A stretch of DNA of 64,000 nucleotides. Origin: Pseudomonas triticicola (GTDB lineage: Bacteria > Pseudomonadota > Gammaproteobacteria > Pseudomonadales > Pseudomonadaceae). Below, piece after piece: positions 19,016-29,615 of this stretch. The stretch lies in NCBI RefSeq assembly GCF_019145375.1, contig NZ_JAHSTX010000002.1:438001-502000 (forward strand), written 5' to 3'. The first letter of the stretch is position 1, and every line of letters begins with the position of its first letter. A model generated the notes under the pieces. That model had not been told where the DNA came from. It searched no databases and saw nothing but the letters and a program-made list of their open reading frames with translations. A program made the translations under genes and the position numbers.

Positions 19016-21580
19016 ATGCGTATTGACCGTTTAACCAGTAAATTACAGTTGGCCCTGTCCGACGCCCAGTCGTTGGCGGTTGGCCACGATCATCCGGCCA
19101 TCGAGCCGGCGCACTTGATGCAGGCCATGCTTGAACAGCAGGGCGGTTCGATCAAGCCGTTGCTGATGCAAGTAGGCTTCGACGTCAACAGCTTGCGTAA
19201 AGAGCTGACCAAAGAGCTCGATCAACTACCGAAAATCCAGAACCCGACCGGCGACGTCAACATGTCGCAGGATCTGGCGCGTCTGCTCAATCAGGCTGAC
19301 CGTCTCGCTCAGCAGAAGGGCGACCAGTTCATTTCCAGCGAACTGGTGCTGCTCGCCGCGATGGACGAGAACAGCAAGCTCGGCAAGTTGCTGCTCGGCC
19401 AAGGCGTGAGCAAGAAAGCCCTGGAAAACGCGATCAACAACCTGCGTGGTGGCGAAGCGGTAAATGACGCCAACCACGAGGAGTCGCGGCAGGCGCTGGA
19501 CAAGTACACCGTCGACCTGACCAAGCGCGCCGAAGACGGCAAGCTTGATCCGGTGATCGGCCGTGACGACGAGATCCGCCGCACCATTCAGGTTCTGCAA
19601 CGCCGCACCAAGAACAACCCGGTGCTGATCGGTGAACCTGGCGTGGGTAAAACCGCGATCGCCGAGGGGCTGGCGCAGCGCATCATCAACGGCGAAGTGC
19701 CGGACGGCCTTAAAGGCAAGCGTCTGCTGTCGCTGGACATGGGCGCGCTGATTGCCGGCGCCAAGTATCGGGGTGAGTTCGAAGAACGCCTGAAATCGTT
19801 GCTCAACGAACTGTCGAAGCAGGAAGGGCAGATCATTCTGTTCATCGACGAGCTGCACACCATGGTCGGCGCTGGTAAGGGCGAAGGCTCGATGGATGCA
19901 GGCAACATGCTCAAGCCTGCGCTGGCTCGCGGCGAGCTGCACTGCGTCGGCGCGACCACGCTCAACGAGTACCGCCAATATATTGAGAAGGATGCGGCGC
20001 TCGAGCGGCGTTTCCAGAAAGTCCTGGTGGACGAGCCGAGCGAAGAAGACACCATCGCCATTCTGCGTGGCCTTAAAGAGCGTTACGAGGTCCACCACAA
20101 GGTGGCGATCACCGACGGCGCGATCATTGCCGCGGCGAAACTCAGCCATCGCTACATCACGGATCGGCAGTTGCCGGACAAGGCCATCGACTTGATCGAT
20201 GAGGCCGCCAGCCGTATCCGCATGGAAATCGACTCCAAGCCGGAAGTTCTCGATCGTCTGGAGCGGCGCCTGATTCAGTTGAAGGTGGAATCCCAGGCGC
20301 TGAAGAAAGAAAGCGACGACGCAGCGAAGAAACGCCTGGAAAAACTCCAGGAAGAAATCGAGCGTCACGAACGTGAGTACTCGGATCTGGAAGAAATCTG
20401 GAACTCGGAAAAAGCCGAGGTGCAGGGTTCTGCGCAGATCCAGCAGAAGATCGAACAGTCGCGCCAGGAACTGGAAGCCGCACGCCGCAAAGGGGATCTG
20501 AACCGCATGGCCGAGTTGCAGTACGGGGTGATCCCTGATCTGGAACGCAGCCTGCAGATGGTCGACCAGCACGGCAAGAGCGAAAACCAGTTGCTGCGCA
20601 GCAAGGTGACTGAAGAAGAGATTGCCGAAGTCGTGTCGAAGTGGACCGGCATCCCGGTGTCGAAGATGCTCGAAGGCGAGCGCGACAAGCTGATGAAGAT
20701 GGAGAGCCTGTTGCACAAACGGGTCATCGGTCAGGAAGAAGCGGTCGTGGCTGTGGCCAACGCCGTGCGGCGTTCCCGCGCCGGGCTGTCCGACCCGAAT
20801 CGGCCGAGCGGCTCGTTCATGTTCCTCGGCCCGACCGGTGTCGGTAAAACCGAGCTGTGCAAGGCCTTGGCCGAATTCCTTTTCGATACCGAAGAGGCGA
20901 TGGTGCGGATCGACATGTCCGAGTTCATGGAGAAACACTCCGTGGCTCGTCTGATTGGTGCGCCACCGGGCTACGTCGGCTATGAAGAGGGCGGTTATCT
21001 GACCGAAGCGGTGCGTCGCAAGCCGTACTCGGTGATCCTCATGGACGAAGTCGAGAAGGCGCACCCGGATGTGTTCAACATCCTCCTGCAAGTGCTTGAG
21101 GATGGCCGTCTGACCGACAGTCACGGGCGTACGGTGGACTTCCGCAACACGGTGATCGTGATGACGTCCAACCTCGGGTCGATGCAGATCCAGGAACTGG
21201 TCGGTGATCGTGAGGCGCAGCGTGCTGCTGTGATGGACGCGCTGACGTCGCACTTCCGTCCGGAGTTCATCAACCGGGTCGACGAGGTGGTGATCTTCGA
21301 GCCGCTGGCGCGGGATCAGATCGCCGGGATTACCGAGATCCAGTTGGGTCGCCTGCGCAGCCGTCTGGCCGAGCGCGAGCTGAAGCTGGAGCTGAGCCCG
21401 GAAGCGATGGACAAGCTGATCGCCGTCGGTTACGACCCGGTGTATGGCGCGCGTCCTTTGAAACGGGCGATCCAGCGCTGGATCGAAAACCCGCTGGCAC
21501 AGTTGATCCTGTCGGGTCATTTCATGCCGGGCGACACCGCCACCGGCAAGGTCGAGAACGACGAAATCGTTTTCGGCTAA
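19016..21580 (+). CDS. clpB: Disaggregase chaperone ClpB
   Basis: Hexameric AAA+ machine that pulls polypeptides out of aggregates together with DnaK. 854 residues, normal length. The order is an N-terminal Clp repeat domain (1-145), AAA-1 with Walker A GEPGVGKT at 206, the coiled-coil M-domain (about 400-525, rich in Glu/Lys/Arg), AAA-2 with Walker A GPTGVGKT at 605, and the C-terminal domain. The GRE-type linker and no ClpP-binding tripeptide fit ClpB instead of ClpA. An AAAAGGAAGG ribosome site precedes the ATG. A hairpin terminator follows. Confidence 0.98.
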   Translation: MRIDRLTSKLQLALSDAQSLAVGHDHPAIEPAHLMQAMLEQQGGSIKPLLMQVGFDVNSLRKELTKELDQLPKIQNPTGDVNMSQDLARLLNQADRLAQQKGDQFISSELVLLAAMDENSKLGKLLLGQGVSKKALENAINNLRGGEAVNDANHEESRQALDKYTVDLTKRAEDGKLDPVIGRDDEIRRTIQVLQRRTKNNPVLIGEPGVGKTAIAEGLAQRIINGEVPDGLKGKRLLSLDMGALIAGAKYRGEFEERLKSLLNELSKQEGQIILFIDELHTMVGAGKGEGSMDAGNMLKPALARGELHCVGATTLNEYRQYIEKDAALERRFQKVLVDEPSEEDTIAILRGLKERYEVHHKVAITDGAIIAAAKLSHRYITDRQLPDKAIDLIDEAASRIRMEIDSKPEVLDRLERRLIQLKVESQALKKESDDAAKKRLEKLQEEIERHEREYSDLEEIWNSEKAEVQGSAQIQQKIEQSRQELEAARRKGDLNRMAELQYGVIPDLERSLQMVDQHGKSENQLLRSKVTEEEIAEVVSKWTGIPVSKMLEGERDKLMKMESLLHKRVIGQEEAVVAVANAVRRSRAGLSDPNRPSGSFMFLGPTGVGKTELCKALAEFLFDTEEAMVRIDMSEFMEKHSVARLIGAPPGYVGYEEGGYLTEAVRRKPYSVILMDEVEKAHPDVFNILLQVLEDGRLTDSHGRTVDFRNTVIVMTSNLGSMQIQELVGDREAQRAAVMDALTSHFRPEFINRVDEVVIFEPLARDQIAGITEIQLGRLRSRLAERELKLELSPEAMDKLIAVGYDPVYGARPLKRAIQRWIENPLAQLILSGHFMPGDTATGKVENDEIVFG

Positions 21581-21603
21581 GCCTCAGCGGCAATGAAACC
21601 GGG

Positions 21604-21632
21604 AAGGCCTCGCATTGCGAGGCCTTTTTTTC
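21604..21632 (+). terminator. clpB terminator
   Basis: AAGGCCTCGCA and TGCGAGGCCTT form an 11-base stem followed directly by TTTTTT. It lies 23 bases after the clpB stop. Confidence 0.9.
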
Positions 21633-21763
21633 GCCAGGCTGTTGAACTCAAAGGAAAAGGCTTGTAAAGTGCGCCCCGCAGTCAGTCACCGGCAGCGTTT
21701 CAACCCACCAGGTTGGAATCTGAAATAAGTTGCAAATCATTAACTTGAAAGCAATTTAGGGGG

Positions 21764-21791
21764 TTGACAGAGGTGTTCTAGGTTGTAGAAT
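21764..21791 (+). promoter_or_regulatory. Sigma-70 promoter of the tRNA cluster
   Basis: TTGACA (21764-21769) and TAGAAT (21786-21791) with 16 bases between. A GC-rich stretch (AGCGCGCC) follows the -10 element, as in discriminators of stringently controlled stable-RNA promoters. About 80 bases of leader separate it from tRNA-Asn. Confidence 0.8.
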
Positions 21792-21877
21792 AGCGCGCCT
21801 CAGACACACGAACGCAGCGATGCGAACAGGTGTCGAGATGCAACAAAGCTTCACCGTTGTAAATTGAAATATGTAGT

Positions 21878-21953
21878 TCCGTGATAGCTCAGTCGGTAGA
21901 GCAAATGACTGTTAATCATTGGGTCCCAGGTTCGAGTCCTGGTCACGGAGCCA
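21878..21953 (+). tRNA. tRNA-Asn (GTT)
   Basis: 76 bases. Acceptor TCCGTGA pairs with TCACGGA, followed by G and encoded CCA. The anticodon stem-loop GACTGTTAATC has anticodon GTT, and the T-loop is GGTTCGAGTCC. First gene of the cluster. Confidence 0.96.
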
Positions 21954-21962
21954 ATTTCAAAC

Positions 21963-22039
21963 CGGGGTATAGCGCAGTCCGGTAGCGCGCCTGCTTTGGG
22001 AGCAGGATGTCAGGAGTTCGAATCCCCTTACCCCGACCA
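21963..22039 (+). tRNA. tRNA-Pro (TGG), copy 1
   Basis: 77 bases. Acceptor CGGGGTA pairs with TACCCCG, followed by A and encoded CCA. Anticodon loop CTTTGGGAG gives TGG. It begins 9 bases after tRNA-Asn. An identical gene lies at 22218-22294. Confidence 0.96.
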
Positions 22040-22044
22040 TATTT

Positions 22045-22120
22045 GGGTCGTTAGCTCAGTTGGTAGAGCAGTTGGCTTTTAACCAATTGGTCGTAGGTTC
22101 GAATCCCACACGACCCACCA
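22045..22120 (+). tRNA. tRNA-Lys (TTT)
   Basis: 76 bases. Acceptor GGGTCGT pairs with ACGACCC, followed by A and encoded CCA. Anticodon TTT in GGCTTTTAACC. It begins 5 bases after tRNA-Pro copy 1, so Asn, Pro and Lys are clearly one transcript. Confidence 0.96.
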
Positions 22121-22183
22121 TTTTTGAAACCAGTTTGCGCTGGGATCGAATCTTAAGATCAGAGGCCAAAAGCGCTGATCGAA

Positions 22184-22215
22184 GAAGGCGATCTTTGAAA
22201 GGTCGCCTTTTTTTT
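22184..22215 (+). terminator. Hairpin with T-run between tRNA-Lys and second tRNA-Pro
   Basis: AAGGCGA and TCGCCTT form a stem around about nine bases, then eight T. It should end the Asn-Pro-Lys transcript, but the next tRNA gene starts only 2 bases later. Confidence 0.8.
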
Positions 22216-22217
22216 AC

Positions 22218-22294
22218 CGGGGTATAGCGCAGTCCGGTAGCGCGCCTGCTTTGGGAGCAGGATGTCAGGAGTTCGAATCCCCTTACCCCGACCA
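22218..22294 (+). tRNA. tRNA-Pro (TGG), copy 2
   Basis: 77 bases, identical to the gene at 21963-22039, including the encoded CCA. It begins 2 bases after the T-run of a terminator-like hairpin. I see no -10/-35 pair in the roughly 60 bases between tRNA-Lys and the hairpin, so its expression may depend on readthrough. Confidence 0.95.
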
Positions 22295-22299
22295 TATTG

Positions 22300-22336
22300 A
22301 AAATCCTCGTATCGAAAGATACGGGGATTTTTTTTG
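22300..22336 (+). terminator. Terminator of the tRNA cluster
   Basis: AATCCTCGTATC and GATACGGGGATT pair around a GAAA tetraloop, followed by TTTTTTTT. This is a strong intrinsic terminator 5 bases after the last tRNA. Confidence 0.9.
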
Positions 22337-22392
22337 TCTGCTGAAAGCTGAATCCCTTCAAGTCGTCATACAACCTGCCGATAGCCCGCTAA

Positions 22393-24081
<1,689 letters not shown>

Positions 24082-24136
24082 TGAACAGCGATTCATTGCA
24101 GGCGTTCGCATACTGATTTGAGAACAGCACGAAACA

Positions 24137-24229
24137 ATGTGGGAGCGAGCCTGCTCGCGAAGGGGCCGGATCATTCAACGATAGTGTCGACTGACCCACC
24201 GCTTTCGCGAGCAGGCTCGCTCCCACAGG
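24137..24229. repeat. REP-type inverted repeat (copy 2)
   Basis: Arms ATGTGGGAGCGAGCCTGCTC and the complementary GCGAGCAGGCTCGCTCCCAC enclose about 40 bases containing TCATTCAACG and TCGACTGACCCACCGC. It lies between the convergent chemoreceptor and dehydrogenase genes, and fills that gap completely. Confidence 0.88.
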
Positions 24230-24237
24230 TTGGCGTT

Positions 24238-25536
24238 TTAGTGCAGTTTCAGACGCGGCTCGGTGCCACGGCCAATCTTGCTCCCCAGCATCAGCATCGC
24301 CGTGCGAAACGGCCCGTACAGCGCCATCTGGTGCATGCGGTACAGCGACACATAGAACATCCGCGCCAGCCAGCCTTCGAGCATGACGCTGCCGGTCAGG
24401 TTACCCATCAAATTACCCACAGCAGAAAAACGCGACAGCGAGATTAGCGAGCCGTAGTCGGTGTACTTGTACTCCGGCAGGGTCTTGCCTTCGATGCGCA
24501 GTTTCAGCGACTTGGCCAGCAGCGACGCCTGTTGATGCGCCGCTTGTGCCCGTGGCGGCACGTTGCGATCGGTACCCGGTTGCGGGCAGGCCGCGCAGTC
24601 ACCGAAGGCAAAGATGTTTTCGTCGCGCGTGGTTTGCAGGGTCGGCAGCACTTGCAGCTGATTGATGCGGTTGGTTTCCAGACCGTCAATGTCCTTGAGG
24701 AAACCCGGTGCGCGAATGCCGGCAGCCCAGACTTTCAGGCTGGCCTTGATCTCGTTGCCATCGGCGGTGATCAGGCTGTCGGCAGTCACTTCGCTGACTG
24801 CTGCGTTGGTCATCACATTGACCCCGAGCTTCTCCAGGGTCTTGTGCACCGGCCCGCTGATGCGCTCCGGCAGGGCGGGCAGCACCCGTGGGCCGGCTTC
24901 GATCAGCGTGATGTGCATGTTTTCCGGTTTGATCCGGTCCAGACCATAAGCGGCCAATTCATGGGCGGCGTTGTGCAGCTCTGCCGCCAGTTCGACGCCA
25001 GTGGCGCCAGCACCGACGATGGCGACGCTGATCTGCTCGACCACGTCGGTCTGCCCGGCGTGGGCGCGCAGATAGTGATTGAGCAATTGCTGGTGGAAGC
25101 GCTCAGCCTGTTTGCGCGTATCGAGGAACAGACAATGCTGCGCCGCGCCCTGGGTGCCGAAATCGTTGGTGGTGCTGCCGACGCTGATCACCAGCGAGTC
25201 ATAAGCCACTTCACGCGCCGGCACCAGCTCGACGCCGTTTTCGTCATAGGTCGCGGCCAACTGGATTTTCTTCTGCGCGCGATCGAGCCCGCTCATGCGC
25301 CCGAGCTGGAACTCGAAGTGGTTCCATTTCGCCTGGGCGACATAGTTGAGTTCGTCTTCGGAGGAGTTCAGGGAACCGGCGGCCACTTCGTGCAGCAGCG
25401 GTTTCCAGATGTGGGTCAGGTTCGCGTCGACCAGCATCACGCTGGCCGTGCCGCGCTTGCCCAGAGTCTTACCCAGGCGGGTAGCCAACTCCAGACCGCC
25501 GGCGCCGCCGCCGACAATGACAATACGATGGGACAT
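24238..25536 (-). CDS. ndh: NAD(P)/FAD-dependent oxidoreductase (NDH-2-like)
   Basis: 432-residue flavoprotein resembling type II NADH dehydrogenase, which passes electrons from NADH to quinone without proton pumping. FAD-binding fold at the N-terminus (RIVIVGGGAGGLELATRL), NAD-binding fold near residue 165 (VAIVGAGATGVELAAEL), and the second FAD motif (ENIFAFGDCAACPQP). The C-terminal 70 residues (LMGNLTGSVMLEGWLARMFYVSL) look like the membrane-associating part. I use the ATG at 25536 (MSHRIVIVGGG), just ahead of the fold. The gene symbol follows the family; the quinone-reductase role is not proved. Confidence 0.88.
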   Translation of the reverse strand: MSHRIVIVGGGAGGLELATRLGKTLGKRGTASVMLVDANLTHIWKPLLHEVAAGSLNSSEDELNYVAQAKWNHFEFQLGRMSGLDRAQKKIQLAATYDENGVELVPAREVAYDSLVISVGSTTNDFGTQGAAQHCLFLDTRKQAERFHQQLLNHYLRAHAGQTDVVEQISVAIVGAGATGVELAAELHNAAHELAAYGLDRIKPENMHITLIEAGPRVLPALPERISGPVHKTLEKLGVNVMTNAAVSEVTADSLITADGNEIKASLKVWAAGIRAPGFLKDIDGLETNRINQLQVLPTLQTTRDENIFAFGDCAACPQPGTDRNVPPRAQAAHQQASLLAKSLKLRIEGKTLPEYKYTDYGSLISLSRFSAVGNLMGNLTGSVMLEGWLARMFYVSLYRMHQMALYGPFRTAMLMLGSKIGRGTEPRLKLH

Positions 25537-25599
25537 AGGGATAACTCGCAAGGTTTTTAAAGGAAATCGGTGCGGTTACCCGAGGGAGCGCAAGGCAGC

Positions 25600-25773
25600 T
25601 CATAACGTCAGGTAACTGATAAATCGGCTCAACAGGCCCAGACCAATGGTCACTGCCAGCACCAGCACCAGGAGCATCCACGGCCGGAAAGGCCGGCGCT
25701 CGACACGGTGTTGGGACAATTGCAGGTACTCTTCGACATGCTTTTGGTCTTCGGGGTTCAGGCGGCTGGTCAT
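25600..25773 (-). CDS. Small DUF3094-type membrane protein
   Basis: 57-residue protein read directly from the minus strand: MTSRLNPEDQKHVEEYLQLS, then a basic stretch VERRPFRPW, then one hydrophobic helix MLLVLVLAVTIGLGLLSRFI. I recognise the DUF3094 pattern (N-terminal SRLxPEDQ, C-terminal helix). The N-terminal half should be cytoplasmic by the positive-inside rule. It lies 64 bases upstream of ndh on the same strand, so it may be cotranscribed. Function unknown. Confidence 0.75.
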   Translation of the reverse strand: MTSRLNPEDQKHVEEYLQLSQHRVERRPFRPWMLLVLVLAVTIGLGLLSRFISYLTL

Positions 25774-25824
25774 ATTTGCCTCGTCAGGTAGACGTTACTG
25801 AATGAGCACAGGCTACAGCGGTTT

Positions 25825-26352
25825 TCAGCCCGGATTGAACGCAGCGTAGCCGCTGTCCGGGACCGGTTCGACGCACACGCTATCGTCGAGGCGAATGATG
25901 CCGCTTTGTAACACCCGGGCGGTGATCCCGCCATGCCCGCGCACGGCCTGGAAAGTGCCCGGGCCGAGATTGTTCTGCAAGCGTGCACAGGGCTGACACC
26001 AGCCAGTGGTTTCGAGTATCGCCTGCCCGATGCGAAAGCGCCGCCCCTTCAGGCTAAACAAATTGATTCCGCTTATAACGAGATTGCGCCGCAGATCTTC
26101 AGGCCGGACTGGCTGGTCAGCGGGACGGCCCATCAATGCGTTGATTACCGCCAGGTGCTCCCACTGGATCAGCGTCACCTGTCGCGCATTGCGAATGCCC
26201 GGGCGGGCGTGGTCGCCGGTCAGCCCGGCTTCCAGCCGCGCCTCGACCGCGTCGAGCTCGAGCATCGGCCCACGGGATTCTGGACGCACACCGATCCAGC
26301 GCACGCGACCGGTTTGCGGAACCTCGGCGATCAACTGCTGCAGCGGCGTCAC
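25825..26352 (-). CDS. MOSC domain protein
   Basis: 175-residue single MOSC domain, the fold of molybdenum-cofactor sulfurase C-termini. Conserved features are DHARPGIRNARQVTLIQWEH, RRNLVISGINL and the cysteine segment TGWCQPCARLQ, where the Cys would contact sulfur or the cofactor. No N-terminal beta-barrel extension is present. Its first codons overlap the DUF1780 gene upstream by 4 bases (ATGA), so the two are translated together. The substrate is unknown; N-hydroxylated compounds are reduced by YiiM/YcbX-type relatives. Confidence 0.85.
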   Translation of the reverse strand: MTPLQQLIAEVPQTGRVRWIGVRPESRGPMLELDAVEARLEAGLTGDHARPGIRNARQVTLIQWEHLAVINALMGRPADQPVRPEDLRRNLVISGINLFSLKGRRFRIGQAILETTGWCQPCARLQNNLGPGTFQAVRGHGGITARVLQSGIIRLDDSVCVEPVPDSGYAAFNPG

Positions 26353-26975
26353 AGGCTGATGCCCACGTCGAACACAATGCTGCGGCCGAGGTTGCTGCGC
26401 AGAAAGTCCGGTGCGTCGGGGTGGGCGAACAGCACGCGGGCGAATGTCGGGCCGACCAGCGACAGCGAGCGCCAGCCCTGACGCAGATATTCGGTCGGTG
26501 GCGGGAAGTGACTGTTGAGATCCAGCACTTCGCGTTTGAGGCTGGCGAAGGCGATGATGTCCAGCTCACCCAGATCCATGCCGCGTTCCTTGTAGTTGTG
26601 CGCCTTCTTGCGCAGGGTCGGCGCCAGACGCAGGAGAAATTCATTGGCCGGGATGCGTTTGGGCTTGGCTTCGCGGCGCACCAGTTGGCTCAGGGAAAAC
26701 GCGCTGCGCCGACGCTGCAATTCGTCGCGCCATTCATCATTGAGACGGCGGCCTTCATCGAGGACGAAAAAAACTTCGAAATTGGCATCGCGGAACAACA
26801 CGTCCGGCGGCTCACCGGCCGGGGCGAATTCGTCGGCGCGGTAGGGGATGTTCAAACCTTGCAGCAGGCGCTGGCAGACCCAACGCTCTCGCTCCCATTT
26901 GCGGGCATTGGACAGGAACGCATTGGCCTGCTCGGCCGCGATGGTCAGCAGGCGTAAATAATCTGAATCATCCAT
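26349..26975 (-). CDS. DUF1780 protein, possible PD-(D/E)XK fold
   Basis: 208-residue protein of the DUF1780 family, known mainly from pseudomonads. It starts at the ATG at 26975 (MDDSDYLRLLTIAAEQANAF); the long upstream extension would read through an intergenic repeat and is rejected. The segment PPDVLFRDANFEVFFVLDEG resembles the PD ... (D/E)xK arrangement of restriction-like nucleases, with Gly where Lys is expected, and a downstream patch KKAHNYKERG is strongly basic. No catalytic activity can be asserted. It is translationally coupled to the MOSC gene. Confidence 0.8.
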   Translation of the reverse strand: MDDSDYLRLLTIAAEQANAFLSNARKWERERWVCQRLLQGLNIPYRADEFAPAGEPPDVLFRDANFEVFFVLDEGRRLNDEWRDELQRRRSAFSLSQLVRREAKPKRIPANEFLLRLAPTLRKKAHNYKERGMDLGELDIIAFASLKREVLDLNSHFPPPTEYLRQGWRSLSLVGPTFARVLFAHPDAPDFLRSNLGRSIVFDVGISL

Positions 26976-27055
26976 AAGCCCAAGCTTAGCGTCCAAATGC
27001 GACAAGCAGATAGCTTTGCATCGGCAGAGATATGACTGGCGCGCAATTGCGCACT

Positions 27056-27164
27056 TGTAGGAGCTGCCGAAGGCTGCGATCTTGATCGTTCCCACGCTCT
27101 GCGTGGGAATGCAGCCGGGGACGCTCTGCGTCCCAAAAGATCGCAGCCTTCGGCAGCTCCTACA
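27056..27164. repeat. Composite inverted repeat (nested elements)
   Basis: Outer arms of 28 bases: TGTAGGAGCTGCCGAAGGCT... on the left and the exact complement ...AGCCTTCGGCAGCTCCTACA on the right. Between them sits a second symmetrical unit, GTTCCCACGCTCTGCGTGGG followed by GGGGACGCTCTGCGTCCC, of a type dispersed in P. fluorescens genomes. It lies between divergent DUF1780 and CbiM-like genes and occupies half of that gap. Confidence 0.8.
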
Positions 27165-27192
27165 TGGGGGTGTCGTTGGAAAGGTGAGGGTC

Positions 27193-27882
27193 ATGATTGG
27201 AGCTGAACTGCTGTCGACGGCAAGCCTGACGCTCGGCTGGCTGATTTATCTGCCGGTGCTGCTCTGGGCGATCATGCGTGCGCCATGGGTCGAGCTGTTC
27301 AGCGACAGTCGCCGGCAGCACTTGCTGTTCGGCACGGTGTTCGCGCTGTTCCTGCTGTGGCTGGTGCGCAGGGATTTCGACACTGGCGTGTCTTATCACT
27401 TCATCGGCATGACGGCGGTGACGTTGCTGCTCGATTGGCCGCTGGCGATTGTCGGCGGGCTGGTTGCGCAGATGGGGCTGGTGCTGCTGGGCCGTCAGGA
27501 TCTGGCCGCGCTCGGCGTCAACGGCGCGTTGCTGATTCTGCTGCCGGTGCTGATCACCGAATGCGTGGCGATTCTGGTCGAGCGTGCGCAGCCACGCAAT
27601 CCGTTCGTTTACATCTTCTGTTCCGGTTTCTTCGCCGCTGCGTTGTCCGGCCTGCTGTGCCTGATCCTCAGCCTGACACTGCTGTGGTACGACGGCCTCT
27701 TCGCCATGCCGGAATGGCTGGAAGATTTCGTCGGCTACCTGTGGTTGCTGCTGTTTCCCGAAGCCTTTATCAACGGCATGGTCGTCAGTGCGCTGGTGGT
27801 GTTCTGCCCGGAATGGCTGGAGACCTTCAACCGCACCCGTTACCTGTCGGCGCCGTGGAAGGATGACGATCCGAAGTCTTGA
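27193..27882 (+). CDS. CbiM-like energy-coupling-factor transporter permease
   Basis: 229-residue integral membrane protein with six to seven hydrophobic segments, starting LLSTASLTLGWLIYLPVLLW. It resembles the CbiM-type substrate-binding membrane components that take up cobalt or nickel in energy-coupling-factor transporters, and Pseudomonas homologues carry that label. The N-terminal histidine motif of classical CbiM (MHIPDG) is not present. No EcfA/T (CbiQ/CbiO) genes adjoin it, so it would work alone or with distant partners. ATG at 27193 follows GGTGAGGGTC. Metal specificity is unknown. Confidence 0.72.
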   Translation: MIGAELLSTASLTLGWLIYLPVLLWAIMRAPWVELFSDSRRQHLLFGTVFALFLLWLVRRDFDTGVSYHFIGMTAVTLLLDWPLAIVGGLVAQMGLVLLGRQDLAALGVNGALLILLPVLITECVAILVERAQPRNPFVYIFCSGFFAAALSGLLCLILSLTLLWYDGLFAMPEWLEDFVGYLWLLLFPEAFINGMVVSALVVFCPEWLETFNRTRYLSAPWKDDDPKS

Positions 27883-27924
27883 TCCACATCGAACCGCCAT
27901 GCTCGCGGGCTTTTGCAGCCCTGA

Positions 27925-28125
27925 TCAGTGACGCGGATCGAAATCGCCGGAAAACAGCTCGTCCTCGGCATCCGGGGCGACCGGAATCTTGTGCTCTTCT
28001 GAGGCCCAGGCGCCGAGGTCGATCAGTTTGCAACGGTCGGAGCAGAACGGACGGAATTTGTTCGCCGGGGTGAATTCGACGGGGGCGCCGCAGGTTGGGC
28101 ATTCAACGGTTGGAATCTGGCTCAT
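27925..28125 (-). CDS. yacG: DNA gyrase inhibitor YacG
   Basis: 66-residue zinc-finger protein. Four cysteines in CPTC near residue 9 and FCSDRC near residue 27 bind zinc, followed by [13 protein letters not shown]. In E. coli YacG binds GyrB and blocks gyrase. Its start overlaps the coaE stop by 4 bases, as in E. coli, where the same neighbours coaE-yacG occur. It converges with the CbiM-like gene 42 bases away. Confidence 0.93.
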   Translation of the reverse strand: MSQIPTVECPTCGAPVEFTPANKFRPFCSDRCKLIDLGAWASEEHKIPVAPDAEDELFSGDFDPRH

Positions 28126-28745
28126 GCTTGGCCTCCGGATAAAGTCAGATAAAAGTGATGCAGACGCTCGACCTCGCTGTGCAGCCAGGCGAGGTCGCGG
28201 TCGTTGACGATCACGTCGTCGGCACGGCTCACGCGGTCTTCACGGCTCGATTGCGCCTTGAGGATCGCCTGCACTTGTTGTTCGCTGGTCTGGTCACGCT
28301 GCAAGGTGCGTTCGATCTGCAGTTGTTGCGGCGCATCGATGACCAGAATGCGCTGGGTCATCGCGTATTGCCCGGACTCGATCAGCAACGGTGACACCAG
28401 AATCGCGTAAGGCGATTTTGCCTGCGCCAGATGATGAGCGATTTCTTCGCCGATCAACGGATGCAGCAGCGCTTCAAGCCAACGCCGCTGCTCAGGGTCT
28501 TCAAAAATCAGTTTGCGCAGGGCGGCGCGATCCAGCGTGCCATCGGCCTGCAACACGCCGGAACCGAAATGCTCGGCGATTTTCGCCAGCGCCGGACGCC
28601 CCGGCTCGACTACCCAGCGCGCCGCATGATCAGCGTCCACCACGTGCACGCCGAGGTCGATGAAGTGCTGCGCCGCCGCGCTTTTGCCGCTGCCGATGCC
28701 GCCGGTCAGGCCGAGGATCCAGGGTTTTTCCACAGGGGTATTCAT
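28122..28745 (-). CDS. coaE: Dephospho-CoA kinase
   Basis: Final step of coenzyme A synthesis. The 207-residue product has the P-loop [11 protein letters not shown] near residue 11, the dephospho-CoA contact [13 protein letters not shown], and the C-terminal [12 protein letters not shown]. Start at the ATG at 28745, which overlaps the pilD stop (ATGA). Placing a CoA gene directly at the end of pilB-pilC-pilD is standard in Pseudomonas. Together with panB/panC further along, it belongs to the pantothenate-CoA route. Confidence 0.95.
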   Translation of the reverse strand: MNTPVEKPWILGLTGGIGSGKSAAAQHFIDLGVHVVDADHAARWVVEPGRPALAKIAEHFGSGVLQADGTLDRAALRKLIFEDPEQRRWLEALLHPLIGEEIAHHLAQAKSPYAILVSPLLIESGQYAMTQRILVIDAPQQLQIERTLQRDQTSEQQVQAILKAQSSREDRVSRADDVIVNDRDLAWLHSEVERLHHFYLTLSGGQA

Positions 28746-29614
28746 TTCAAACCGACAGACTGCCAATAGAAGTCGGTTATTTGACCACCCCAGAGCAAGG
28801 CAATCCAGCCGGCAATTGCCAGAAAGGGTCCGAAGGGGATCGGCGTCGAGGTTGCCTGGGCGCGCAGACGCAGCATGACGACGCCCAAAATCGCCCCCAC
28901 CAAGGACGATAGAAGGATCGTCAGCGGCAGAATCTGCCAGCCACCCCAAGCGCCAAGCAAGGCCAACAGCTTGAAATCGCCATGACCGATTCCGTCCTTG
29001 CCAGTGAGCAGTTTGAACAGCCAGAACACCGACCACAGCGCCAGATAACCCGCGACTGCGCCCCACAATGCATCGGGCAACGCCACGAACACGCCGAAGC
29101 TGTTGACGATCAGCCCCAGCCACAGCAGCGGCAGCACCAGCACATCGGGCAGCAACTGATGTTCGCAGTCGATCAGACTCATCGCCAGCAAGCCCCACGT
29201 CAGCAAAATCAGCAAGCCCGCCGGCCAGCCGAAGCCCAGATGCCAGGCGATGAATGCCGACAGCAGGCCGCAGGCCAGTTCGGTCAGCGGGTAACGTTTA
29301 CTGATCGGCGCCGAACAGGCCGAGCAGCGCCCGCGCAGCAGCAGATAACTGAGCAGCGGAATGTTTTCCCACGGGCGGATCCGATGTCCGCAATGCGGGC
29401 ACGCGGAGTGCGGCAGCATCAGGTTGTAGGTCGGCACGGGCGTTTCAGTGGGCAGGCCGAGCACATCATGGGCTTGCTGGCGCCAGTCGCGCTCGAGCAT
29501 TTTCGGCAGGCGCCAGACCACAACATTGAGGAAGCTGCCGACCACCAGCCCGAGCAGCAGCGCGCTGACCACAAAGGCCAGCGGATACACAGCAAACAGT
29601 TCTTCGATAGGCAT
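28742..29614 (-). CDS. pilD: Prepilin peptidase/N-methyltransferase PilD
   Basis: Inner-membrane aspartyl protease that cuts prepilin leaders after glycine and methylates the new N-terminus. 290 residues, the P. aeruginosa length. Four cysteines in CPHC and CSAC form the cytoplasmic zinc site. The two catalytic aspartates are in [11 protein letters not shown] and [10 protein letters not shown] (GxGDxK-type motif). Eight hydrophobic segments. I start it at 29614 ([11 protein letters not shown]); the longer frame enters pilC. Its substrates here are PilA, FimT, FimU, PilV, PilW, PilX and PilE. Confidence 0.96.
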   Translation of the reverse strand: MPIEELFAVYPLAFVVSALLLGLVVGSFLNVVVWRLPKMLERDWRQQAHDVLGLPTETPVPTYNLMLPHSACPHCGHRIRPWENIPLLSYLLLRGRCSACSAPISKRYPLTELACGLLSAFIAWHLGFGWPAGLLILLTWGLLAMSLIDCEHQLLPDVLVLPLLWLGLIVNSFGVFVALPDALWGAVAGYLALWSVFWLFKLLTGKDGIGHGDFKLLALLGAWGGWQILPLTILLSSLVGAILGVVMLRLRAQATSTPIPFGPFLAIAGWIALLWGGQITDFYWQSVGLK

Positions 29615-29615
29615 G

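Noticed and set aside
19226..21520. 764-codon open frame antisense to clpB
   Set aside because: Shadow of clpB codon bias; the sense gene is certain.
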